From contig JAUWWB010000081.1 in assembly GCA_030617085.1 (NCBI GenBank), forward strand, positions 1-5,374: DNA of 5,374 bases, in the 5' to 3' direction. The translations under genes were made by a program, and so were the position numbers. Below the pieces are notes generated by a model that had not been told where the DNA came from, made no database searches, and saw nothing but the letters and a program-made list of their open reading frames with translations. This document shows, in pieces, positions 1 through 5,374 of this stretch (within the stretch, counting starts at the first letter, position 1; the number at the start of each line of letters is the position of its first letter). Source of the stretch: Candidatus Omnitrophota bacterium (GTDB lineage: Bacteria > Omnitrophota > Gorgyraeia > Tantalellales > Tantalellaceae).

Positions 1-1
1 C

Positions 2-1255
2 ATGCACAGGGTAAAGGGTCCTTACCACGAACTCGTGGTGGAGAAGCCGATGGCCATCGAAAAAGGGGAGGATGTAGTACCGTACGCGCGAGAGTATAAC
101 CGCCTTCTTGAAAAGCATATCAGGGCGTATCCGGACCAGTGGTTCTGGATGCATAAGAGGTGGAAGTTGACGCCGGTGAAGAAGATAATAGTCCTCGATG
201 ACGGCAAAAAAGGTCACCTAAAGCAGTCTCTCGCTGTCTTCAGGCAGATCAAACGGTACCGCGAAGACGAAGGGTTCTCCCAGGAAAACACGCAGCTGGA
301 CGTCGTGCCCGTCCGGTTCAAAAGCACCGCGGCAAGGGTGATATTCAACTCCCAGAGCCCCTTTTTCACGTCTCGCTGCCAGGGATGCCTGAAGTGCCTG
401 AAGCGGGCGCTCGACGCCGAAAGCTATGAAGCCCTCGCTACCCGGTACGCGGACGTCGTCATAAGCTGCGGCTCGGCATTGTCCGCCGTCAACAAGATGA
501 TGAAAATAGAAAATTACGCGCGGAACGTGGCGGTGCTGGACCCCGGTTTTTTAAACCGCGGAAAATTCGATCTCGTAGTCCTCCCGAGGCACGATGTCCC
601 GGGGAAGCGCCTTAAGGAAGACAACACGATAGTAACGGAGCTCGCGCCCAACCTCATCCGCCCGGACGAGCTCGCTCCTTTTAGGGAAGAAACGGGCGCG
701 AGTGGCGGTTTTCCGGGAAAGTTCCGCATGGGGCTTTTGCTTGGCGGCGACAATCCGCGCTTCACGTTCGGCGAAGGGCTTTTAAGTTCCCTGGCGCGAA
801 ACGTGCACCAGGCCTGTGAGCAGTTGGACGGGTATCTTTACATGACGACATCCAGGAGGACGTCGGATCAAGCCGAGTCTCTGATGAAAGGCGCGTTCAA
901 GCGCCATCCGCGATGCGGGATGTTCGTCTCCGGCAGGGAGGACAGGGATGAGCACACGGTGGAAAGGATCCTGGCGGAGAGCGACGTCGTGATCGTCTCG
1001 GGAGAAAGCATCTCAATGGTCTCCGAAGCCGTCTCATCCGGCAAGCCCGTCCTGGTGTTCATGCCCGACAAAAAAACCGCCCGCGTGACGAAATACGAAA
1101 GATTCGTTGACGGCCTCGCGGCAAAAAAATATATCAGACGCGTAAAACCGGAAGAGATACCGGATGAAATAGGCCGCATCCTCGAGAAAAAAACCGCATT
1201 CACCGCGGTCGATGACGATAAGCGGATATATGAGAAGATGTATAAGCTTTTTTAG
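2..1255 (+). CDS. Lipid A acyltransferase (LpxL/HtrB-type) C-terminus fused to ELM1/GtrOC1-like domain; 5' partial
   Basis: This open frame enters from outside the window, so the ATG at base 2 is probably an internal methionine. Residues 1-56 look like the end of a lysophospholipid/lipid A acyltransferase, with the family's closing motif PDQWFWMHKRWK at 44-55. The catalytic HX4D part would lie upstream. After about four linker residues (LTPV) a second domain starts at residue 60 with KKIIVLDDGKKGHLKQS and runs to 417. It resembles the ELM1 (mitochondrial fission ELM1 / GtrOC1 putative glycosyltransferase) family: LGGDNPRFTF at 247-256, TTSRRT at 282-287, and SGESISMVSEAVSSGKPV at 333-350, which looks like a GT-B sugar-nucleotide-site loop. 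A CxxCxxC cluster (C126, C129, C132) is unusual. The acyltransferase half should acylate lipid A at the inner membrane; the role of the ELM1 half is unproven, probably glycosyl transfer. An internal GTG at 176 preceded by GAGGTGG (157-163) could allow separate initiation. The stop codon TAG (1253-1255) lies inside element E1. Confidence 0.85.
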   Translation: MHRVKGPYHELVVEKPMAIEKGEDVVPYAREYNRLLEKHIRAYPDQWFWMHKRWKLTPVKKIIVLDDGKKGHLKQSLAVFRQIKRYREDEGFSQENTQLDVVPVRFKSTAARVIFNSQSPFFTSRCQGCLKCLKRALDAESYEALATRYADVVISCGSALSAVNKMMKIENYARNVAVLDPGFLNRGKFDLVVLPRHDVPGKRLKEDNTIVTELAPNLIRPDELAPFREETGASGGFPGKFRMGLLLGGDNPRFTFGEGLLSSLARNVHQACEQLDGYLYMTTSRRTSDQAESLMKGAFKRHPRCGMFVSGREDRDEHTVERILAESDVVIVSGESISMVSEAVSSGKPVLVFMPDKKTARVTKYERFVDGLAAKKYIRRVKPEEIPDEIGRILEKKTAFTAVDDDKRIYEKMYKLF

Positions 1256-1374
1256 GTTTTAGGTTCTAGGTTTTAGGTTATAGGGTCAAGTAGGACTGCC
1301 CTCTTTTTTTGCGCAGCCAAAGGCTGCGCAAACCTAAACCTAAAACCTAAAACCTAGAACCTATAACCTAAAAA
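1249..1374. repeat. Heptad inverted-repeat element E1
   Basis: Two arms of degenerate AGGTTNT units face each other. Left arm 1249-1284 is TTTTT followed by units ending TTT, TCT, TTT, TAT and a final AGG. Right arm 1339-1374 is its reverse complement with two mismatches, giving a potential 36-bp stem. The rare TCT-type unit sits at the second position from the outside in both arms, where its C (1266) pairs with G1357. The 54-nt loop holds GGGTCAAGTA (1283-1292, its first two bases still in the stem), a T7 run (1304-1310) and a small GC-rich hairpin. The left arm supplies the stop codon of the upstream gene; the right arm ends 24 bases before the downstream ATG. No U-tract follows the stem on either strand, so it does not look like a standard intrinsic terminator. 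Confidence 0.9.
1308..1332. repeat. Short GC-rich hairpin inside E1
   Basis: A perfect 11-bp inverted repeat, TTTGCGCAGCC then AAA then GGCTGCGCAAA, forms the tip of the E1 loop. The T-run lies before the stem on the + strand, the wrong side for an intrinsic terminator; on the - strand the stem is followed by A residues. It is absent from E2 and E3, so it may be a nested insertion or a variable loop module. Confidence 0.75.
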
Positions 1375-1384
1375 GTGAGCTTAC

Positions 1385-1389
1385 GGAAG
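1385..1389 (+). promoter_or_regulatory. Shine-Dalgarno-like GGAAG deciding the 1399 start
   Basis: GGAAG lies 9 nt before the ATG at 1399. The alternative in-frame GTG at 1375 directly abuts the A-rich end of element E1 with no purine-rich site before it, and would add eight residues (MSLRKHST) before the normal GT4 N-terminus. This favours 1399. Confidence 0.6.
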
Positions 1390-1398
1390 CACTCAACT

Positions 1399-3489
1399 AT
1401 GAACATATTGCAGCTAGTCCCAAAACTGAACATAGGCGGTGTCGAGAAGGGTACGGCGGAGATGGCGCGTTATCTTACGCTTAACGGGCATAAGGCCGTG
1501 GTTGTCTCCGGCGGAGGCGTGTTTGAGAAGGACCTCGCGGCCGTGGGGGCGCGTCACTATAATCTTCCCGTAGGCCGCAAAAATCCGGCCACGATGCTTT
1601 ACTGCTACTTCAAACTGAAGCACATCATAAGGAAAGAGAATATCGACATAGTGCATGCCAGGAGCAGGATCCCCGCGCTTACGGGATATTTCGCGGCAAG
1701 GTCAACGCGGAGGACGTTCGTCACCACCGCGCACGGGCAGTACAGGAAGCATCTCATCAGCAGGGTGATGGGCTGGGGCAAGGTTGTTATCGCCGCGAGC
1801 GAGACGATGGCAAGGCACATGAAGGATAACTTCGGCGTTCCCTTGCGGAAGATAACCATTATCCCGAGGGGCGTCGACCTGGAAAAGTTTTCTTTTATTC
1901 CCCCGGAGGAAAGGGCGGGGAAGGCCTTCCGCGTAGGCATGATATGCAGGTTCACCCCGATAAAGGGCCACCTGGATTTTCTGAAAGCCGTCAGCCTTGT
2001 CTCAAGGAAAATGCCAAATATCGAAGTCGTCCTGATGGGCGACAGATCGTCCGCGAAGGCGGACTACATGAAAAAGATCGAGCTGGCCGTGAGGCGCCTG
2101 ACGATAGACAATATCGTCACGTTAAAGGACAGCGACGAGGACGTCGCGGAAGTGATGAAGGATCTGGACGTTTTTGTCTCGGCCAGCAGGCAGCAGGAAG
2201 CTTTCGGGCGTTCCGTCATAGAGGCACAGGCCAGGGGCGTCCCCGTGGTCGCGACAAGAGTAGGAGGCGTCGCCGAGAACATCTCGGACGGCATGACGGG
2301 ACTCCTGTGCGAGCCCATGGACCCCCCGGAGATGGCCGATAAGATCCTGCGTTACGCGAAAGACCTCGGGCTCAGGCAAAAGGTGGCCGCAAGCGCCAGG
2401 AGGCGCGTTGAGGAGAACTATTCCGTGGACAGGATGATGAGGATGACGGTGGAGACATATTCCCGGGTCCTTAGCATGAAGAATATCCTCATTTTCAAGA
2501 TAAGCTCGCTGGGGGATATCATCCTGAGCGTCCCGTCCATCCGCGCTGTCAGGAAGAAGTTCCGGAAGGCGAACATCAAGGTGCTTGTGGATGTCAGGTT
2601 CCGGGAGGTCCTCGACAACTGCCCTTACATAGATGAGGTCATCACCTGCGATTTTGAGGGCAGGGATAGAGGCGTCGGGTTTTTAAGGCTGGCCGGTGCC
2701 CTGCGATCAGAGGATTTCGATATTTCCGTGGACCTGCAGAACAACCGCAAAAGCCATCTTCTGGCTTTTCTAAGCGCGGTTCCCGAAAGATATGGATTTG
2801 ATAATGGCAAATGGAGTTTTCTCATAAACCGGAAGATCAGCCTTCCGGATAAACCCATGGCCCCGGTGCCCCACCAGGGGTGTGTCCTCGGGCTTCTGGG
2901 GATAACATCCCTGGAAGACCGCCTTGAGCTGTGGCCGGGCCCCGACAGCGAGGCGTGGGCGGAAAGGTTCCTGGAGAGCAACTGGGTGAACAGGGGGCAA
3001 AAACTGGTCGCCCTCAGCCTGTCGGCCAGCCTCAGGTGGAAGACAAAGAACTGGCCCATGCCGGCGATGCTGGAGCTCGCCGATATGCTTGCCGTGGAGG
3101 GCATACGCCTCGTCCTTCTGGGAGTCGAGACCGACAGGCCGGATGCCGCGAAGTTCATGAAAAAAACGGGAGCGAAACCCATTGACGCGGCGGGCAAGAC
3201 CAGTATCTCGCGCCTGATCAGCCTCATAAAGCGCACGGGCGCGCTCGTCACCGGGGACAGCGCGCCCATGCACATCGCCGCCGCCACGGGCACGCCCTTC
3301 ATCGCTCTTTTCGGCCCGACCGACCCCGCGCGCCACGTGAGCCCGGCTGAAAAGAAGAAGGTTCTATACAAAAACATAAAGTGCTCACCGTGCTACAAGC
3401 CAACATGTTCAAAAAAAATGATGTGCATGAGGGCCATAAAACCGGCGGAGGTGTTTGAGACGGTGATGGAGGTGATGGGGGCACGATGA
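1399..3489 (+). CDS. GT4-GT9 fusion glycosyltransferase (heptosyltransferase-like C-terminal half)
   Basis: The 696-residue protein holds two complete glycosyltransferases joined with no linker. Residues 1-359 form a GT4 (GT-B, retaining) domain: glycine loop LNIGGVEKGT at 10-19, IKGH at 188-191, and the EX7E pair E267/E275 within EAFGRSVIE. Residues 360-696 form a GT9 domain like ADP-heptose:LPS heptosyltransferases: it opens MKNILIFKISSLGD, has GDSAPMHIAAATGTP at 619-633 and FGPT shortly after, then a cysteine cluster (C662, C665, C670, C676) of the kind seen near the end of many GT9 proteins. Each half has the usual family length, so one polypeptide may add two successive sugars to the LPS core. 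Met360 (2476) could be the ancestral GT9 start, but its nearest purine-rich site (GGTGGAG, 2448-2454) is 21 nt away, which favours a true fusion. Exact sugars cannot be told from sequence. The stop TGA overlaps an ATG (3486) in ATGA form, opening only an 11-codon frame that ends inside E2. Confidence 0.92.
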   Translation: MNILQLVPKLNIGGVEKGTAEMARYLTLNGHKAVVVSGGGVFEKDLAAVGARHYNLPVGRKNPATMLYCYFKLKHIIRKENIDIVHARSRIPALTGYFAARSTRRTFVTTAHGQYRKHLISRVMGWGKVVIAASETMARHMKDNFGVPLRKITIIPRGVDLEKFSFIPPEERAGKAFRVGMICRFTPIKGHLDFLKAVSLVSRKMPNIEVVLMGDRSSAKADYMKKIELAVRRLTIDNIVTLKDSDEDVAEVMKDLDVFVSASRQQEAFGRSVIEAQARGVPVVATRVGGVAENISDGMTGLLCEPMDPPEMADKILRYAKDLGLRQKVAASARRRVEENYSVDRMMRMTVETYSRVLSMKNILIFKISSLGDIILSVPSIRAVRKKFRKANIKVLVDVRFREVLDNCPYIDEVITCDFEGRDRGVGFLRLAGALRSEDFDISVDLQNNRKSHLLAFLSAVPERYGFDNGKWSFLINRKISLPDKPMAPVPHQGCVLGLLGITSLEDRLELWPGPDSEAWAERFLESNWVNRGQKLVALSLSASLRWKTKNWPMPAMLELADMLAVEGIRLVLLGVETDRPDAAKFMKKTGAKPIDAAGKTSISRLISLIKRTGALVTGDSAPMHIAAATGTPFIALFGPTDPARHVSPAEKKKVLYKNIKCSPCYKPTCSKKMMCMRAIKPAEVFETVMEVMGAR

Positions 3490-3497
3490 AGGATGAC

Positions 3498-3504
3498 GAG
3501 GGAG
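3498..3504 (+). promoter_or_regulatory. Shine-Dalgarno-like GAGGGAG stranded upstream of E2
   Basis: GAGGGAG directly precedes the first base of the E2 stem (3505). It is 87 nt from the ATG at 3592 in linear sequence. If E2 folds (3505-3530 with 3559-3584), only bases 3585-3591 remain between stem and start codon, an effective spacing of 7 nt. The only local purine run before the start, AAAAAGG at 3584-3590, is one base from the ATG, too close for normal initiation. The function is inferred. Confidence 0.5.
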
Positions 3505-3584
3505 TAGGTTTTAGGTTATAGGTGTTAGGTTATAGGTTATGGGCAAGTAAGATCGGCCACCTAAAACCTAAAACCTAAAACCTA
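3505..3584. repeat. Heptad inverted-repeat element E2
   Basis: The left arm has AGGTTTT, AGGTTAT, AGGTGTT, AGGTTAT, AGGTTAT (3506-3540); the right arm has AAAACCT repeated three times (3563-3583), preceded by a CCT (3560-3562). Pairing 3505-3530 with 3559-3584 gives a 26-bp stem with two mismatches and a 28-nt loop. The loop carries GGGCAAGTA (3541-3549), matching the E1 core GGGTCAAGTA apart from one base. This is the shortest of the three elements and lacks the GC-rich hairpin of E1. It takes up most of the junction between the GT4-GT9 fusion and the next GT4 gene. Confidence 0.88.
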
Positions 3585-3591
3585 AAAAGGC

Positions 3592-4701
3592 ATGAAGATC
3601 TTACTATTAACCACACATTTGAACATCGGCGGTGTCGGCGTCTATACCGTGAACCTGGCGAGGCATCTCAAGAAGGAAGGCCTGGACGTTACAGTTGCTT
3701 CGGGCGGCGGGGAACTTGAACGTGTCCTGTCGGAAGACGGGGTTCCTCATGTCGCGTTGGACATAAGGACCAAGGTTGAATTCGGGGTCAAGGTCTGGAA
3801 GGCGGTGCCCGCTCTTGTAAAGTTGATCGCCTCCGGCCCGTTCCAGCTTCTGCACGCGCAGACGCGCGTGGCGCAGGTGCTGGGGTGCCTGGCGGGGAAG
3901 ATCACGGGCGTTCCGCTCGTTTCGACCTGCCACGGCTTTTTTAAGCACCGCAGGCTTTCGCGCAGGATCTTCCCCTGCTGGGGCGAGAGGGTCATCGCGA
4001 TAAGCAAAAGCGTCCGCGGGCATCTTTTGGAGGATTTCAGCGTTCCACCGGGCCGGGTTACCATGATATACAACGGCATAGAGCTGGAACGGTACGTGTT
4101 CCTGGGACCCGGGAAAGACCATGGCCTCATGCGTGAGATAGGCCTGTCCACCGGCGCGACGGTCGCCGGTGCCGTGGGCCGGCTTTCGTCCGTGAAAGGG
4201 TTCAAGTATCTTATCAGCGCTTTTAAAGATGTTGTTTCACGCCGCCCCGGTATTCAGCTCCTGCTCGTGGGAGAAGGCCCCGAGGAAGACGCTTTACACC
4301 GGCAGGTCCGGGAGCTCGGCCTGGAGAACAAAGTCTTTTTCACCCCGGGCGGCGGGGGCATGGAAAAATATCTTTCGCTTTTAGATATATTCTGTTTGCC
4401 GTCGCTGCATGAAGGGCTGGGATTGTCTTTGATGGAAGCCATGGCCGCCGCCCGGGCATGCATAGCGAGCAACGTAGGGGGCCTGTCGGAGCTGATCACT
4501 AGCGGCGTGGACGGCATCCTCGTCCCGCCGAAAGACGCGGAAGCGCTAAGCGCCGCCATATCACGCCTGGCGGAAGATACCCGCCTGAGGCAGGAGCTGG
4601 CGAAAAACGCGAGAAAAAAAGCCGCGATGAGCTTCTCCATCGAGGAGAGCGTCGCGAGGACGATTGAGGTGTATGAGCAGGTTTTAGGTTCTAGGTTATA
4701 G
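3592..4701 (+). CDS. Glycosyltransferase family 4 protein
   Basis: A 369-residue GT-B retaining glycosyltransferase, the normal length for GT4, likely transferring a sugar from a nucleotide donor onto the LPS core or a related lipid-linked glycan in the cytoplasm. The N-terminus MKILLLTTHLNIGGVGVYTV is typical and fixes the start. Other family marks are CHGFF at 113-117, YNGIELERY at 160-168, GRLSSVKGFKYLI at 196-208, VGEGPEE at 226-232 and the EX7E pair E274/E282 in EGLGLSLME. It is paralogous to the GT4 half of the upstream fusion: both share the LNIGGV loop and an SGGG at about residue 37-40. The last six residues (VLGSRL) and the stop codon are encoded by the left arm of element E3, so the natural C-terminus has been altered or set by the element. 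No ordinary ribosome-binding site is properly spaced; see the site upstream of E2. Confidence 0.93.
   Translation: MKILLLTTHLNIGGVGVYTVNLARHLKKEGLDVTVASGGGELERVLSEDGVPHVALDIRTKVEFGVKVWKAVPALVKLIASGPFQLLHAQTRVAQVLGCLAGKITGVPLVSTCHGFFKHRRLSRRIFPCWGERVIAISKSVRGHLLEDFSVPPGRVTMIYNGIELERYVFLGPGKDHGLMREIGLSTGATVAGAVGRLSSVKGFKYLISAFKDVVSRRPGIQLLLVGEGPEEDALHRQVRELGLENKVFFTPGGGGMEKYLSLLDIFCLPSLHEGLGLSLMEAMAAARACIASNVGGLSELITSGVDGILVPPKDAEALSAAISRLAEDTRLRQELAKNARKKAAMSFSIEESVARTIEVYEQVLGSRL
4666..4671 (+). promoter_or_regulatory. Shine-Dalgarno-like GAGGTG upstream of E3
   Basis: GAGGTG lies inside the end of the GT4 reading frame, 7 nt before the E3 stem. With the 31-bp E3 hairpin folded, the distance to the ATG at 4823 is 7 + 3 = 10 nt. 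The bases directly before that ATG are right-arm repeat (CCTAAAACCTAAC) with no purine-rich site. Because it sits in coding sequence (Ile-Glu-Val), a chance match is possible. Confidence 0.35.
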
Positions 4702-4819
4702 GTTATAGGGTATAGGTTTTTTTGCTGGGGGGTGCCCATTATAAGGGCAAGCTACTCTGAACCTAACCACTAAAACCTAAACCTAGAACCTATAACCTAT
4801 AACCTAGAACCTAAAACCT
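4679..4819. repeat. Heptad inverted-repeat element E3
   Basis: Left arm 4679-4709 (units ending TTT, TCT, TAT, TAT, then AGG) is a perfect 31-base reverse complement of 4789-4819. Heptad-like units continue inward on both sides (4714-4723; 4760-4788). The 79-nt interior holds a T7 run (4717-4723), a small stem TGCCC / GGGCA (4733-4737 with 4745-4749) and the shared core GGGCAAGCTA (4745-4754). The order TTT then TCT in the outermost units matches the E1 left arm. The element overlaps the end of the GT4 gene, supplying its last six codons and stop, and ends three bases before the next ATG. Confidence 0.92.
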
Positions 4820-4822
4820 AAC

Positions 4823-5374
4823 ATGCTTAAAGCTAACCATATTCTCATCTTCGAACTGAACTGGCTGGGCGATATCCTGTTCTCGTTCCCGTTTTTGAGG
4901 GCGATAAGGCGGACTTTTCCGGAGGCGCGCATCGCCTGCGCGGTCGTGCCGCGATATCTGGAGCTGCTCGCCAATAATCCGTGGGTGGACGACGTTTATA
5001 CGCTTTCGGACAGAAGAGGCCTTTTGGCGTTGGGGGAGAAACTGGCGTTTGTCAGGAAAATAAAGAAGGAAGGGTTCGATGCCTGTTTCTTTCTAAAGCC
5101 ATCAAAGACGAAATCTTCAATGGCCGCTTTTGCGGGTATCCCCGAACGTATCGGGTTCGCGGGGAAGGGCGCGCATCTTACGCGTGAGGTGCAGCCCCCG
5201 GCAGCCTATCTGCACAGGGCGGACGGGATACTAAAACTGGCGGAGGCCGCCGGCGCGGAAAACCCGGACGGCACCTATGAATATTTCGTCAACGCCGAAA
5301 ACGAGAAAAAGGCCGGCGAAATGCTTGCCGGAGCGGGAGGAGGCGCCCGGAGGACGGTCGCCATCAACCCCGGC
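4823..5374 (+). CDS. GT9 heptosyltransferase-like protein; 3' partial
   Basis: The frame is open for 184 codons to the window edge. The N-terminus MLKANHILIFELNWLGDILF is typical of ADP-heptose:LPS heptosyltransferase II (WaaF/RfaF) proteins, with the LGD loop at 15-17. The first Rossmann domain follows with NNPWVDDVYTL at 51-61, IPERIGF at 106-112 and HRAD at 131-134, where the family often has a similar His-x-x-Asp. The visible part ends at INPG (181-184), the usual first strand of the C-terminal nucleotide-sugar domain, so roughly half the protein is missing downstream. It likely adds a heptose or similar sugar to the LPS inner core. It is paralogous to the GT9 half of the fusion at 1399-3489 (compare ILIFELNWLGDIL with ILIFKISSLGDII). 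The ATG at 4823 is the only sensible start, yet it has no local ribosome-binding site, being preceded directly by E3. Confidence 0.9.
   Translation, partial: MLKANHILIFELNWLGDILFSFPFLRAIRRTFPEARIACAVVPRYLELLANNPWVDDVYTLSDRRGLLALGEKLAFVRKIKKEGFDACFFLKPSKTKSSMAAFAGIPERIGFAGKGAHLTREVQPPAAYLHRADGILKLAEAAGAENPDGTYEYFVNAENEKKAGEMLAGAGGGARRTVAINPG

Noticed and set aside
1249..1374. E1 as an intrinsic (rho-independent) terminator
   Set aside because: The stem is AT-rich and is not followed by a U-tract on either strand; the T7 run lies before the inner GC hairpin. An effect on termination or mRNA stability remains possible but is not shown by the sequence.
1375..1398. GTG at 1375 as start of the GT4-GT9 gene
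   Set aside because: It directly abuts the repeat with no ribosome-binding site and adds eight residues that do not fit the GT4 N-terminus; ATG 1399 has GGAAG 9 nt upstream.
1944..2342. 132-codon + strand frame within the GT4 domain
   Set aside because: Its translation is low-complexity and rich in Arg/Gly, and it overlaps a conserved GT4 domain in another frame.
2470..2480. GT4/GT9 fusion as a frameshift artefact
   Set aside because: The GT4 domain stays in frame to its natural end (YSRVLS) and GT9 begins in the same frame at its natural start, so no indel is needed to explain the joint.
2625..3377. Long open frame on the - strand (250 codons)
   Set aside because: It lies wholly antisense to the well-supported GT9 domain, and its arginine/serine-rich translation shows no family motif; a shadow of GC-rich coding sequence.
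3411..3418. A8 tract as a programmed frameshift site
   Set aside because: The zero frame continues through the expected cysteine cluster to a normal GT9 end; no overlapping alternative frame of interest was seen.
1253..4819. Heptad repeats as a CRISPR array or telomere
   Set aside because: Units are 7 bases, directly abutting, without spacers, and occur as internal inverted arms between genes rather than at a terminus.
4981..5187. 68-codon + strand frame
   Set aside because: It lies inside the 3'-partial GT9 gene in another frame and has no recognisable motif.

Overview
The window reads as part of a lipopolysaccharide / outer-membrane glycan biosynthesis operon from a diderm bacterium. All four genes lie on the + strand and encode lipid A acylation or sugar transfer: the end of a lipid A acyltransferase fused to an ELM1-type domain, a GT4-GT9 fusion, a stand-alone GT4 and a stand-alone GT9 (heptosyltransferase-like). 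The coding sequence is moderately GC-rich. The lineage cannot be fixed from the sequence alone. An uncultivated Omnitrophota-like bacterium, or another deep-branching diderm, is my guess from the unusual fusions and the serial GT4/GT9 modules.

Layout: 2-1255, 3' part of an LpxL/HtrB-type acyltransferase joined to an ELM1/GtrOC1-like domain; 1249-1374, element E1; 1399-3489, GT4-GT9 fusion; 3505-3584, element E2; 3592-4701, GT4; 4679-4819, element E3; 4823-5374 (runs off the window), GT9. The enzymes would act at the cytoplasmic face of the inner membrane: the acyltransferase finishes lipid A, the GT9 domains add heptose-like sugars to the core, and the GT4 domains extend the core or another surface glycan. 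The order GT4 then GT9 occurs twice in a row, once fused and once split by E3, which suggests duplication of a two-domain module.

The most unusual content is between the genes. All three gene junctions are almost filled by a related element: two inverted arms made of the degenerate 7-base unit AGGTTNT (right arm ANAACCT), around a central loop with a partly shared core, GGG(T)CAAG(C)TA. The arms can form stems of 36 bp (two mismatches), 26 bp (two mismatches) and 31 bp (perfect). Because 7 is not a multiple of 3, the TAG in each unit, and the TAA in many units on the other strand, cycles through the reading frames. Genes 1 and 3 actually stop inside the elements. For E2 and E3 a good Shine-Dalgarno-like sequence lies just upstream of the hairpin and the start codon just downstream, so folding the hairpin would bring them to about 7 and 10 nt apart. 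I infer a family of small inverted-repeat elements that insert at operon junctions and may be tolerated, or used, through RNA folding.

No RNA gene, CRISPR array, transposase or convincing promoter or intrinsic terminator was seen.
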